The notes under the pieces: model-generated
What the model saw: the letters and a program-made list of their open reading frames with translations, nothing else
What the model was told of the DNA's origin: nothing
Database searches by the model: none
Part shown: positions 34,971 through 47,122 of the stretch, one piece after another
Numbering within the stretch: position 1 is the first letter of the stretch
Layout of the letters: each line of letters begins with the position of its first letter
Assembly (NCBI RefSeq): GCF_014284365.1
Contig: NZ_JACOGG010000002.1
Location: 124,001 to 188,000, forward strand
Source: Cognatundibacterium rugosum
GTDB taxonomy: Bacteria > Pseudomonadota > Gammaproteobacteria > Burkholderiales > Burkholderiaceae_D
Direction of reading: 5' to 3'
DNA: 64,000 bases
Made by a program: the position numbers and the translations under genes

Positions 34971-34980
34971 CAGAAAACAT

Positions 34981-36241
<1,261 letters not shown>

Positions 36242-36320
36242 TCAGGCATGACACCAGTTGCTACGGGCTTGGACAACATGCAGTCCAAACCGGTTCCCTC
36301 TGGCGACCATCCCGGGATTA

Positions 36321-36704
36321 TTAAAGGACGACGTTCTGTAACCACGTGATTTTACCCGCTTCTATGGCAATTACGTCAAAACGGCAGGCAGGTTGTGAAC
36401 GAAGCCCCATCAGGTACACCTGAGCAGCATGTTGCCACTTTCTTTGCTTGGCCGGGGTAATGCTGGCCAAGGCCCCGCCAAAACTGGCTGAGGCACGGCT
36501 GCGCACCTCCACAAAGACCAGTGTCTCACGGTCTTGCATAATCAGGTCGATTTCTCCGCCCTGACATAGAAAATTCTTTTGCACCAGTCTGAGTCCTGCC
36601 TGCTCCAGATGAGCTAAGGCCTGCGCCTCGCCTGCATCCCCCTGGCGGCGCTGCGGTGTTCTGCGGTCCTCTGCAGCAGTTTGCGGTCGGGTTTCTCGCT
36701 TCAT
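36321..36704 (-). CDS. yraN: YraN family protein (UPF0102 nuclease-like)
   Basis: A 127-residue protein with the restriction-endonuclease-like core: GEAQALAHLEQAGLRLVQKNF, GEIDLIMQDRETLVFVEVRSR (acidic E-x(n)-D and ExK-like residues). Its role is unknown. ATG 36704 lies 48 bp from the divergent rsmI start, so the promoters share that gap. Confidence 0.94.
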   Translation of the reverse strand: MKRETRPQTAAEDRRTPQRRQGDAGEAQALAHLEQAGLRLVQKNFLCQGGEIDLIMQDRETLVFVEVRSRASASFGGALASITPAKQRKWQHAAQVYLMGLRSQPACRFDVIAIEAGKITWLQNVVL

Positions 36705-36752
36705 GTCGTACAATGCCTGATTGAGCGTTTGATTTCACAGAAATGGACAGTT

Positions 36753-37673
36753 ATGAGCCTTACTGAATCCACCCCATTCACACACCCTACCTTAATCGAA
36801 GCAGTCACCCGACAGCAATATCCTGCCGGTACTTTTTACGTGGTTGCCACACCGATAGGGAATATTGCCGACATTTCGCTGCGCGCGCTGCATCTGCTGT
36901 CGCTGGCCGATGCAATCGCCTGTGAGGATACCCGCAATACCGCGCAATTGCTGAGCCGTTACGGCATACAAAAGCCGTTGATCGCCGCACATCAACATAA
37001 TGAGCGTGAAATCGCAGGCAAAATCCTGCAACGCCTGCAGGCAGGAGAGCGCATCGCACTGGTGTCGGATGCGGGCACGCCCGGCGTTTCTGATCCGGGA
37101 GCCAAGATAGTCAATGAGCTCAAAGCGGCCGGGATTCCGGTCACCCCACTGCCTGGCGCATCGGCTGCGGTATCGGCCTTATCCGCCAGCGGTCTGCTGG
37201 ATGAACATTTTTACTTCGCCGGTTTTTTACCCAGCAAAACGGGGCAACGCGCCACCAGTCTGCAACAGCTGGAGAGCATGCAGGCCAGCCTGATTTTTTA
37301 TGAAGCACCACACCGCATCGAGGAATCGGTGCTGGCCATGCTGGAAGTTTTCGGGGGCGAGCGCCGCATCGTGTTTGCGCGTGAGCTCAGCAAACTGTTT
37401 GAAGAAATCCATCGTTGTCCCTTAGCGCAGGCACCCGCCTGGCTGGCGGCTGATCCGCATAGGCTCAAGGGGGAATATGTGCTGATCATCGAAGGTAAGG
37501 CACAGGCGGAACAGGCCGATCAACTGGAAGCACGGCGCGTACTGCAAATTCTGCTGCAGGAATGTCCGGTTAAACAGGCTGCCAGCCTGGCGGCGCAGCT
37601 GACTGGTCAGAAAAAAAATGCCTTATACCAGCTCGCGCTGAGCATGAAATCAGAGGCCAGTGAAGAGGAATAA
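36753..37673 (+). CDS. rsmI: 16S rRNA (cytidine1402-2'-O)-methyltransferase
   Basis: A 306-residue SAM enzyme that modifies C1402 of 16S rRNA. GTFYVVATPIGNIADISLRAL opens the tetrapyrrole-methylase-type fold. EDTRNTAQLLSRYG, VSDAGTPGVSDPG and PLPGASAAVSALSASG are signature loops. ATG 36753 gives the family N-terminus; the longer frame starts inside the divergent gene. It is the counterpart of E. coli yraL beside yraN. Confidence 0.96.
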   Translation: MSLTESTPFTHPTLIEAVTRQQYPAGTFYVVATPIGNIADISLRALHLLSLADAIACEDTRNTAQLLSRYGIQKPLIAAHQHNEREIAGKILQRLQAGERIALVSDAGTPGVSDPGAKIVNELKAAGIPVTPLPGASAAVSALSASGLLDEHFYFAGFLPSKTGQRATSLQQLESMQASLIFYEAPHRIEESVLAMLEVFGGERRIVFARELSKLFEEIHRCPLAQAPAWLAADPHRLKGEYVLIIEGKAQAEQADQLEARRVLQILLQECPVKQAASLAAQLTGQKKNALYQLALSMKSEASEEE

Positions 37674-37717
37674 TCCTTCCTCATCGGCGTAAGCGCCGCG
37701 CCACATGACAGCGCTGA

Positions 37718-38854
37718 TCATCGCTGTATCACGATAGGCCGTCCAACTCCGAGATCGCCGACTTGCGCTAACACTTGCTGGGCTTCAGCGCGGCTGTTGA
37801 ACGGCCCGCTGAGCAAACGGTAGAGACTACCCTGCTGCACGATATCAAAGCCCGGCAAGCGATTGTCTGCCTTGCCTTTCAGATGTCCCATGATGTTTTC
37901 TGCATTCGCACGTATCGCATAGGCACCAAATTGCAGATAAAAGCCGTTGGTGGCTGGCGTGGTGGCGACCGTACTCAGTTTTTCTACGGGTCTGACGTCC
38001 TGAGCAGTATTTAAGGCTTCCATACTCACGCTGGCAGGCGCTGGCACCGGTGAGGTGCTGACCACGGCGGCAACTTCCGGCACACGTAACGGAACAGTAT
38101 TATTCACCAAGACGGATGTGGGCTGACTGACTGGAACGGGTTGATTTTTACGGTTTTCCGCCATGCGTTCTATATCGGCTGGCAGCAAACGCTCGACTTC
38201 GATCTGACTGCTACCCTTACCCAAAATTTGCAGCTTCAGTGCAGCAGTGTAGGACAAATCAATGATGCGGCTGGAATGGAAAGGGCCACGATCATTAATA
38301 CGTACGATGATTTGTTTGCCATTACCCAGATTAGTCACGCGCGCATAAGATGGAATCGGCAGCGTAGGATGGGCCGCGGTGATTTTGTACATATCATACG
38401 GCTCGCCCGATGAAGTACGCTGACCATGAAATTTCTTGCCATACCAGCTGCCCACGCCGCGCTGAATGAAGGGCGTGGTGCTGTCGGCGATCGGCGTGTA
38501 GGTTTTACCAAACACCACGTAAGGCTTGTTCGCGCTGCGCGAAAAACTCTCCACGACGGGAATCGGATCAACTGTGAATTCCAGGCCTTCCGGTGGATTA
38601 TCACCGGGGCCATCATCCTTGTAATAAGCGCCCTTCCCTGAATTCGCTTTAGGCAGCACCGGGGCAGTAGCTGGCTTACCGGTCACAGGGCGCGCTTCTT
38701 GCACCGGTGCAGGGGCGTGTGGTGTGCTGCCACAAGCAACCAGCAAAGCGGTACTGAAGGTAATCGCTAAACGCTGCTTTACGGGCCACGATAAACTGAT
38801 GCTAGTGACGGAAGAACCAAAAGCGCTGGCCTGTAAGGGTGATCGCTGTCTCAT
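37718..38854 (-). CDS. rlpA: RlpA-type lytic transglycosylase lipoprotein with SPOR domain
   Basis: A 378-residue lipoprotein with lipobox LLVACGS. The double-psi beta-barrel lies around residues 125-225 (GVGSWYGKKFHGQRTSSGEPYDMYKITAAHPTLP, IVRINDRGPFHSSRIIDLS), with the catalytic Glu in SGEPYD and Asp in NDRGPF. A Pro/Val-rich linker leads to a C-terminal SPOR domain (about 305-378) that binds denuded glycan at the septum. It is the last gene of the mre-mrd-rod cluster, 10 bp after rodA. Confidence 0.95.
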   Translation of the reverse strand: MRQRSPLQASAFGSSVTSISLSWPVKQRLAITFSTALLVACGSTPHAPAPVQEARPVTGKPATAPVLPKANSGKGAYYKDDGPGDNPPEGLEFTVDPIPVVESFSRSANKPYVVFGKTYTPIADSTTPFIQRGVGSWYGKKFHGQRTSSGEPYDMYKITAAHPTLPIPSYARVTNLGNGKQIIVRINDRGPFHSSRIIDLSYTAALKLQILGKGSSQIEVERLLPADIERMAENRKNQPVPVSQPTSVLVNNTVPLRVPEVAAVVSTSPVPAPASVSMEALNTAQDVRPVEKLSTVATTPATNGFYLQFGAYAIRANAENIMGHLKGKADNRLPGFDIVQQGSLYRLLSGPFNSRAEAQQVLAQVGDLGVGRPIVIQR

Positions 38855-38864
38855 ATCTGCACCT

Positions 38865-39977
38865 TTATGTCTGCACCAGTTTACGGTTACGTTGTACGCT
38901 CATCATCATGCCTGCGGCCATTCCCAGCGTCACCAGTGCGGTCCCACCATAACTCATGAAAGGCAAAGGCACACCGACCACCGGCAAAATGCCGCTGACC
39001 ATGCCCATGTTCACAAAGGCATAGGTAAAGAAAATCATGGTAATCGATCCCGATAGCAAGCGGCTGAACAGCGTAGGTGCGTTCGCGGCTATCATCAGAC
39101 AGCGTATGATGAGCAGGAAGTACAAGCTCACCAAAATGGCATTGCCGACCAGACCGAACTCTTCCGAGAACACCGCAAAAATAAAGTCGGTAGTATGTTC
39201 AGGGATAAATTCCAGATGGGCTTGCGTACCTTTGAGCCAGCCTTTGCCTGTCATCCCGCCTGAGCCTAGTGCAATGGTAGACTGAATAATGTGAAAGCCT
39301 TTACCCAAAGGGTCGCGGGTCGGATCCAGCATGGTCAGTACGCGGTCGCGCTGGTAATCATGCATCAGGTAAGGCCAGACCAGGGTAGGCATCACCACCG
39401 CAGTAAAACCCAATACCGACAATAATACCTTCCAGGATAAGCCCGCTAAAAAAATCACAGTAAAACCAACCGCGACCACCAACAAGGCGGTTCCCATATC
39501 CGGCTGTTTCGCAATCAGCGCAACCGGAATACCGAGTATCACACTGGCAATCACGAAATCCTTCACCCGCAAAGCGCCTTCGCGTTTTTGAAAATACCAG
39601 GCCAGCATCAGCGGCGTCGCAATTTTCATCATTTCTGACGGCTGTATCACCATGCCGACATTAATCCAGCGGCGCGATCCTTTTTTCACCATACCGAACA
39701 TGGCAACGGCCAATAACATTGCCACCCCAAACGTATAGATGGGAATAGCGAAGCGCATCAGGGTTTGCGGCGGTATATTGGCCATCACCCACATAATAAA
39801 AAATGACACCACAATATTGCGCATCTGGTCTTCCACCCGTCCCGGGAAGTCCATACCTGCGGAATACAAGGTGATAATGCCGCAGGACAGGATCAGAAAA
39901 ATCAATATCGCCAGCGGTGCATCAAACACCATCAGGCGGGAACGCAATGCGCGCCAGTGAACACCGTGATTATTCAT
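38865..39977 (-). CDS. rodA: RodA peptidoglycan glycosyltransferase
   Basis: A 370-residue SEDS polymerase with about ten membrane helices. It extends lateral-wall glycan together with PBP2. QPDMGTALLVVAVG contains the conserved acidic active region, and FIPEHTTDFIFAVFSEEFG and GVPLPFMSYGGTALVTLG are SEDS signatures. The start is 2 bp after the mrdA stop. Confidence 0.97.
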   Translation of the reverse strand: MNNHGVHWRALRSRLMVFDAPLAILIFLILSCGIITLYSAGMDFPGRVEDQMRNIVVSFFIMWVMANIPPQTLMRFAIPIYTFGVAMLLAVAMFGMVKKGSRRWINVGMVIQPSEMMKIATPLMLAWYFQKREGALRVKDFVIASVILGIPVALIAKQPDMGTALLVVAVGFTVIFLAGLSWKVLLSVLGFTAVVMPTLVWPYLMHDYQRDRVLTMLDPTRDPLGKGFHIIQSTIALGSGGMTGKGWLKGTQAHLEFIPEHTTDFIFAVFSEEFGLVGNAILVSLYFLLIIRCLMIAANAPTLFSRLLSGSITMIFFTYAFVNMGMVSGILPVVGVPLPFMSYGGTALVTLGMAAGMMMSVQRNRKLVQT

Positions 39978-39979
39978 AC

Positions 39980-41980
39980 TTAATCCTTGTTTCCTTGGGT
40001 TTCACCACCGGGCTTTGGCCCCGGCTCAGGCTCTGCAGGCGCCTTGACTTCGGTATCAGATCGGTACAAAGCCATATCGCTTTGCGGCTTGGGCAAAGGC
40101 TGGGGATCTTTACGCTCTTTATCCTGTGGTCGTTTGCCGAGCAGGTAATAATCGAGCGCCTTGCGTACGATAGGTGCTGCGGCATCCGCCCCGAAACCAC
40201 CGTTTTCGACAATAATGGCGATCGCAATTTTAGGTTTATCCGCAGGCGCAAAAGCGATGTACAAAGAGTGATCGATATGACGTGCAGCCATGCGCTTGGC
40301 ATCATATTTTTCGTTTTTCTTCAGACCCACCACCTGCGCAGTGCCAGTCTTACCACCAGACTGATATTCGGTGTTAGCGAATACCCGCGCTGAGGTTCCC
40401 TCTTTGACCACGCCGACCATCGCATTTTTGATGATATCGATATTTTCCTGCTTCAAGGGAATGCGGAAACTCTCCTTAGGCACAGTCAGTTCGCGTTGCC
40501 TGGTTTTCGGGTCCTCGATAATCTTGACCAGATGCGGCTTCATCACGATACCGTTATTGGCCAGCGTTGCCATCGCATGCGCCATCTGCAAAGGGGTGAA
40601 GGTATTTTGTCCCTGCCCAATACCGAGCGAAATCGTATCACCCGACACCCAGCGTTGCTGTGCTGGCTTCTTGAAGGCATTGCGTTTCCAGGTGGTGGAA
40701 GGCAGTAAGCCGGAGCGTTCATGCTCCAGATCGATGCCAGTTTTTTGACCGAATCCGAAAGGCTTCATAAAGTCATGCATGGCATCGACCCCCATGTCGT
40801 TAGCCAGCATGTAGTAATAGGTATCACAGGAATGCACGATAGATTTATACATGTCGACCATACCGTGACCACCAGGCCTATCGTCTTTGAAGGTATGGTT
40901 ACCGAAAGTAAAATAGCCAGGATCTGCAATAGTTTGATTCGGGGTACGCTTACCGAGCTCCAGCGCAGCCAATGCCATGAAAGGCTTGTAGGTTGAGCCA
41001 GGCGGATAAGCTCCGGTCAGCGGTCGGTTTAACAGAGGCTTGTCTTCAGAGGTATTGAGTTCATTCCAGCTTTGCTGATCAATACCTTCGACGAACAGAT
41101 TCGGATCGTAAGTCGGCTTGGAGACAAAGGCCAGCACATCGCCGGTTTCCGGTTCGATCGCGACTAAGGCGCCACGACGCTCACCGAAAGCCTCTTCCAC
41201 CACTTTCTGTAATTCTATATCAACTGAGAGGATCAGGTTTTTACCCGACGTCGGCGGTGTGCGTGACAGCGTGCGCACCGCACGGCCGCCGGCGGAGACT
41301 TCTACCTGCTCGAACCCTGTGGTCCCGTGCAGCAGGTTTTCATAACTCTTTTCCAGTCCTTCTTTGCCGATGTAATCCGTGCCGTTGTAGTTGGCAGCAT
41401 CTTCCCGCTCATCGAGCAGTTCCGCATCCTTCTGACTGATGCGGCCTATATAACCGATCACATGCGAAGCCGAATCGCCCTGCGGATATTGGCGGAACAG
41501 GCGGGCCTGAATATCGACACCCGGAAAACGGAAACGCTGGGCGATAAAGCGCGCCACCTCATCATCGGTGAGCCGGGTACGGATGGGCACACTTTCGAAG
41601 TTTTTGGAGTCTTCCAGCAGCTTACGGAAACGCTTGCGATGCTTAGGCTGAATATCAACCAGTTCCGCCAGATTATCGATCAGCGTGTCCATGTCCTGTT
41701 TGATCTTGGACGGTGTAATTTCCAGCGTATAGGCCGAGTAATTGCGCGCCAGGATCACGCCATTACGGTCCATGATTAAACCGCGGTTAGGCACGACCGG
41801 TACCACATCTATACGGTTTTCATCTGCCAGCAACATGTAATCATCGTGTTTGATGACCTGCAGCCAGATAAAGCGCGAAATCAATAGCGCGAAGCAGAAA
41901 AAAACAAAGACGCCAATAAAAATCAGGCGCATACGGAAGAAGTAAATCTCACGTTCCGTGTTCTTGAGTTCATTCATCAT
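39980..41980 (-). CDS. mrdA: Penicillin-binding protein 2
   Basis: A 666-residue transpeptidase for cell elongation. One N-terminal membrane helix (about 20-42), then the pedestal domain, then the transpeptidase with STYK at 329-332 (nucleophile Ser329), HSCDTYY (SxN-equivalent region) and KTGTAQ. The C-terminus is Pro/Lys-rich (PLPKPQSDMALYR onwards). It lies in the order mreD-mrdA-rodA. Confidence 0.97.
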   Translation of the reverse strand: MMNELKNTEREIYFFRMRLIFIGVFVFFCFALLISRFIWLQVIKHDDYMLLADENRIDVVPVVPNRGLIMDRNGVILARNYSAYTLEITPSKIKQDMDTLIDNLAELVDIQPKHRKRFRKLLEDSKNFESVPIRTRLTDDEVARFIAQRFRFPGVDIQARLFRQYPQGDSASHVIGYIGRISQKDAELLDEREDAANYNGTDYIGKEGLEKSYENLLHGTTGFEQVEVSAGGRAVRTLSRTPPTSGKNLILSVDIELQKVVEEAFGERRGALVAIEPETGDVLAFVSKPTYDPNLFVEGIDQQSWNELNTSEDKPLLNRPLTGAYPPGSTYKPFMALAALELGKRTPNQTIADPGYFTFGNHTFKDDRPGGHGMVDMYKSIVHSCDTYYYMLANDMGVDAMHDFMKPFGFGQKTGIDLEHERSGLLPSTTWKRNAFKKPAQQRWVSGDTISLGIGQGQNTFTPLQMAHAMATLANNGIVMKPHLVKIIEDPKTRQRELTVPKESFRIPLKQENIDIIKNAMVGVVKEGTSARVFANTEYQSGGKTGTAQVVGLKKNEKYDAKRMAARHIDHSLYIAFAPADKPKIAIAIIVENGGFGADAAAPIVRKALDYYLLGKRPQDKERKDPQPLPKPQSDMALYRSDTEVKAPAEPEPGPKPGGETQGNKD

Positions 41981-42004
41981 GATTCAGGTCGCTTCCAGGC
42001 AGAC

Positions 42005-42523
42005 TCAGATTGGACGTGTGTCATCTTTGTCGATGGCGCGACGCTGCGGCGCGAGTAACAGATAACCGGCGATTGGCCACAGTGCGGTCGTGACCAGACT
42101 CTGTGCAAAATACAGCCAGCCAGGAAAATGGGCGTCAGGTGCAACGATCAGACGTAGCGCAATCTGCAAACTCTGTACAAACAAAAACAGTGGAAACACG
42201 TGCAGCGCTTGCGTCAATGGTGCAAACCAGAGGACGCGGCGATGGATAGTGATCGCAAAATACGATAACAAGGTATACGCCAGCGCGTTCTCACCCAAAT
42301 GAATCGCATCATGCACATCCATCAGCAAACCCATCGCAAACGCAACACCTATGCCGACTTTACGCGGTTGATGGATAGTCCAGAATACCAGCACCAGTGC
42401 AACAAAGTCCGGGACGCCCATGGCGGAACCCCAGGGCAGGAAATTGAGCAGGAAGGCAAATGCAAAACTGAAGGCGATAAACAGCGGATTCACCGGCAAC
42501 AGAATGTAATGCGGGTGGGTCAT
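42005..42523 (-). CDS. mreD: Rod-shape protein MreD
   Basis: A 172-residue integral membrane protein with about five helices. PRKVGIGVAFAMGLLMDVHDAIHLGENALAYTLLSY is the family signature. Its start codon overlaps the mreC stop by 4 bp (ATGA), so the two are translationally coupled. Confidence 0.94.
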   Translation of the reverse strand: MTHPHYILLPVNPLFIAFSFAFAFLLNFLPWGSAMGVPDFVALVLVFWTIHQPRKVGIGVAFAMGLLMDVHDAIHLGENALAYTLLSYFAITIHRRVLWFAPLTQALHVFPLFLFVQSLQIALRLIVAPDAHFPGWLYFAQSLVTTALWPIAGYLLLAPQRRAIDKDDTRPI

Positions 42524-43647
42524 TTCGGCGCATCCTTTCTTTCATCTTTGCCGCTCACTTTGGCCGCCGCTTCTTTGACCGGCAATGCTGCAGTATTCGG
42601 TGGCGGCACTAAGGCATTCGGGTTTGGCACTACGGCAGCGGCGGGTTTCACGCTGTCAGCTGGTGGCGACTGCGCCTCACGCGAGGCTGGCTGAGCGGCC
42701 GGATTCTGATCAACCGGTTTGATATCATTCGCTACCGGCAGACTGTCGCGTGTAACTCGACGGTTAATTTTTTCTTTTTTGGCGCGCACATCTTCGGTAT
42801 CCGGCTTAGGCAGATTATCCATGGTGGCTTGCAATACCAGTAATTGCTTGTTACGGTCAACACCCGCGGCGGGCAGGCAGATGATGTTTTCAAAGGTCGA
42901 GCTAGCTTTGTTTTCTACCTGCTCTACCTTACCAACCGCCAGACCTGGCGGATAAATACCATCCAGGCCAGACGTCACCAGCAGATCGCCCTTTTGTACA
43001 TCAGCATTGGCGGTCATGCGCATGTCCAGATACGGTGACTGACCACGGCCATAGGCTACACTGCGTAAGCCATTGCGCAGTATCTGCACCGGTATCGCCT
43101 GATTTTTATCAGTCAGTAAGGTTACTTCTGCAGTCAGCGGAAACACGCGCGTCACTTGTCCGACCACACCCTGATCGTCAATCACCGGTTGGCCGGTTGC
43201 GATCCCATCCTTGATACCACGATCAACGATGACTTTACGGGTGGCAGGATCACGTGCGTCGTAGATAATTTCGGTCAGTACCGACTTGACCGGCTGGCGT
43301 TCACGCGCATCCAGCAAGCGGCGCAAATGGGCATTTTCTGCCTGTAACTGGGCACTCTGCTGCAAGGCATCGGCATGCTGAGTCTGTTGCCGCCGTATGC
43401 GTGCATTTTCTGACTGCAGTTCAGTGGTACTCACAAAATAATGCGAAACGTCACGCGCCGCCTGGCTGGGAACCACTGCCAGCATCTGCACCGGATACAG
43501 CACCGTACCGATCACCTGACGCACCAGATTCAGTGATTTGAGACGGGAATCAACAACTAACAGGAATATCGCCAGAACAGCAAAAAAGATGGCGCGGGCA
43601 CGCGCTGATGCGCCTTGTTTGAAAAGTGGTGGCGGACTGTAATCCAT
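42520..43647 (-). CDS. mreC: Rod-shape protein MreC
   Basis: A 375-residue periplasmic scaffold of the elongasome. ATG 43647 starts MDYSPPPLFKQGASARARAIFF with the membrane helix near 20-40; a coiled coil follows (ELQSENARIRRQQTQHADALQQSAQLQAENAHLRRLL), then beta domains with GVVGQVTRVFPLTAEVTLLTD and GLDGIYPPGLAVGKV. The C-terminal about 80 residues are Pro/Ala/Lys-rich and probably unstructured. Confidence 0.95.
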   Translation of the reverse strand: MDYSPPPLFKQGASARARAIFFAVLAIFLLVVDSRLKSLNLVRQVIGTVLYPVQMLAVVPSQAARDVSHYFVSTTELQSENARIRRQQTQHADALQQSAQLQAENAHLRRLLDARERQPVKSVLTEIIYDARDPATRKVIVDRGIKDGIATGQPVIDDQGVVGQVTRVFPLTAEVTLLTDKNQAIPVQILRNGLRSVAYGRGQSPYLDMRMTANADVQKGDLLVTSGLDGIYPPGLAVGKVEQVENKASSTFENIICLPAAGVDRNKQLLVLQATMDNLPKPDTEDVRAKKEKINRRVTRDSLPVANDIKPVDQNPAAQPASREAQSPPADSVKPAAAVVPNPNALVPPPNTAALPVKEAAAKVSGKDERKDAPK

Positions 43648-43726
43648 ACTGTATCCATCAACAAAAACCGGTTGGTCCGTCCCGACCGCAGTACAGCCAG
43701 TGCAGTCTGTGCTCCTGAAAACAAAA

Positions 43727-43749
43727 AGCCGACAGATCAGCAGCCGGCT
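43727..43749 (-). terminator. Hairpin with T-run between mreB and mreC
   Basis: On the minus strand AGCCG and CGGCT pair over a 13-nt loop and are followed by TTTTGTTTTC. It lies 60-80 bp after the mreB stop and about 80 bp before the mreC start. It could lower transcription of mreCD relative to mreB. Confidence 0.55.
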
Positions 43750-43765
43750 CTGCAATATGTTCAGT

Positions 43766-43797
43766 GACTGTCCATGGCGTGTTTGTCACGGACAGTC
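43766..43797 (-). terminator. Stem-loop directly after mreB
   Basis: GACTGTCC (43766-43773) pairs with GGACAGTC (43790-43797) over a 16-nt loop, starting 11 bp after the mreB stop. It may stabilise the mreB mRNA end or act with the next hairpin as a tandem attenuator. Confidence 0.5.
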
Positions 43798-43808
43798 CGC
43801 TGTTCAGA

Positions 43809-45223
<1,415 letters not shown>

Positions 45224-45526
45224 ATGTCACTGACACTTGATGATGTAACGCGTATTGCCAAACTGGCAAAGCTGAATATTTCTGGCCCTGAAGCCGACTC
45301 CACCCTGGAAAAGCTCAATGGCATTTTCTCGCTGGCTGAACAACTCAAAGCCATCGACACCACGGGCGTCGCTCCCCTGAGCCACCCGATTGCAGCCTTG
45401 CTGCCGGAACTGGCCTTGCGTCTGCGTGAAGACGTAGTCACCGAAAGCAATCAGCGCGCAGCTTACCAGCAACCTGCTCCTGCGACCCAGGATGGCCTCT
45501 ACCTGGTTCCTCAGGTTATCGAATAA
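45224..45526 (+). CDS. gatC: Asp-tRNA(Asn)/Glu-tRNA(Gln) amidotransferase subunit C
   Basis: A 100-residue small subunit that wraps around and stabilises Gat[24 protein letters not shown] at the N-terminus and [36 protein letters not shown] at the C-terminus are typical. It is first of the gatCAB operon. Confidence 0.96.
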   Translation: MSLTLDDVTRIAKLAKLNISGPEADSTLEKLNGIFSLAEQLKAIDTTGVAPLSHPIAALLPELALRLREDVVTESNQRAAYQQPAPATQDGLYLVPQVIE

Positions 45527-45543
45527 GTATTCCGGAATTGATT

Positions 45544-46998
45544 ATGCATACCAAAACTCTCGCCCAATTATCTGCCATGCTGCAAAGCAAGCAGGTGAGC
45601 GCCACTGAACTGGCCCAACATTTTCTCGACCGTATCGCTGCCAGTGATCTGAATGCGTTTTTGCATGTAGATACCGCACTGACCCTGGAACAAGCAGCCG
45701 CTGCGGATGCACGTATCGCAGCGGGCACAGCCACGGCACTGACTGGTATCCCAATTGCTCACAAAGATATTTTCGTGACTCGCAATCTGCGCTCTACCGC
45801 CGGCTCACATATGCTGGAAAACTATGTCAGCCCTTTCGATGCGACGGTAGTCGACAAACTGGCACAGGCAGGCATGGTCACGCTGGGTAAGCTCAACTGC
45901 GATGAATTCGCGATGGGCTCGTCCAATGAAAACTCCTATTTTGGCCCGGTACGTAATCCTTGGGACAAATCTGCTGTGCCTGGTGGCTCCTCGGGTGGTT
46001 CCGCAGCAGCGATTGCTGCGCGACTGGCACCAGCGGTCACTGGCACCGATACCGGTGGCTCTATCCGCCAGCCAGCCTCGTTCTGCGGCATCACCGGCAT
46101 CAAACCTACCTATGGCAGTGTTTCACGCTATGGCATGATCGCCTTCGCGTCCTCGCTGGATCAGGGTGGCCCGATGGCGCAAACGGCGGAAGATTGCGGT
46201 CTACTGCTGAACGCGATGGTCGGTTTCGATGACAAAGATTCGACCTCGCTGGAACGTCAGCCGGAAGACTTTAACCGCGACTTGCATCAGTCACTACAAG
46301 GCTTGCGCATCGGTGTGCCGAAAGAATTTTTTGGCACCGGGCTGGCACCGGATGTAGAACAGGCAGTACGCGCGGCTCTGGACCAGTATGTGAAACTGGG
46401 CGCAACCCTGGTTGATATTTCGCTGCCAAAAACAGAACTGTCCATCCCGGTTTACTATGTGATTGCACCGGCTGAAGCCTCTTCCAATCTGTCACGTTTC
46501 GACGGTGTACGTTATGGCCACCGCGCTGCCAGTTATACAGATCTCGACGATATGTATCGCCAGTCGCGCACTGAAGGTTTTGGCGCTGAAGTGAAACGCC
46601 GCATTTTGGTTGGCGCCTATGTACTGTCGCACGGTTACTATGACGCCTATTATCTGCAGGCGCAAAAAATACGCCGTCTGATCGCTCAGGATTTCGCCGC
46701 TGCCTTTGAACAGTGCGATGTAATTATGGGACCAGTTGCACCGACGGTAGCCTGGGACATAGGCGCACAATCCGACGATCCGCTGGCGAATTACCTGGCT
46801 GATATTTTCACCTTGTCGACCAGTCTGGCTGGCTTGCCTGGCATGTCTATCCCTTGCGGTTTCGGTCAGGGCGAAAAAAATGCGCGTCGTCCGGTAGGGC
46901 TGCAACTGATCGGCAATTATTTTGCGGAAGCGAAGTTACTCAATATCGCGCATCAGTATCAGCAAGTCACAGACTGGCATCAGCGCAGCCCGGAATAA
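45544..46998 (+). CDS. gatA: Amidotransferase subunit A (amidase)
   Basis: A 484-residue amidase-signature enzyme that releases ammonia from Gln for transamidation of Glu-tRNA(Gln)/Asp-tRNA(Asn). [12 protein letters not shown] has the catalytic Lys, and [30 protein letters not shown] the cis-Ser and nucleophile Ser. ATG 45544 is preferred to TTG 45538 and lies 17 bp after gatC. Confidence 0.97.
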   Translation: MHTKTLAQLSAMLQSKQVSATELAQHFLDRIAASDLNAFLHVDTALTLEQAAAADARIAAGTATALTGIPIAHKDIFVTRNLRSTAGSHMLENYVSPFDATVVDKLAQAGMVTLGKLNCDEFAMGSSNENSYFGPVRNPWDKSAVPGGSSGGSAAAIAARLAPAVTGTDTGGSIRQPASFCGITGIKPTYGSVSRYGMIAFASSLDQGGPMAQTAEDCGLLLNAMVGFDDKDSTSLERQPEDFNRDLHQSLQGLRIGVPKEFFGTGLAPDVEQAVRAALDQYVKLGATLVDISLPKTELSIPVYYVIAPAEASSNLSRFDGVRYGHRAASYTDLDDMYRQSRTEGFGAEVKRRILVGAYVLSHGYYDAYYLQAQKIRRLIAQDFAAAFEQCDVIMGPVAPTVAWDIGAQSDDPLANYLADIFTLSTSLAGLPGMSIPCGFGQGEKNARRPVGLQLIGNYFAEAKLLNIAHQYQQVTDWHQRSPE

Positions 46999-47122
46999 GT
47001 GCTCAAACAGTTAGCCTGACTGGTCGTGTACGCTGCGACAGTGACTTGCAGCGACAACTCAGTCAGGTGCCGCTGGCAAACTACAGCGTTTGCCAACGCC
47101 AACCAGATACGAAGGAATACAT

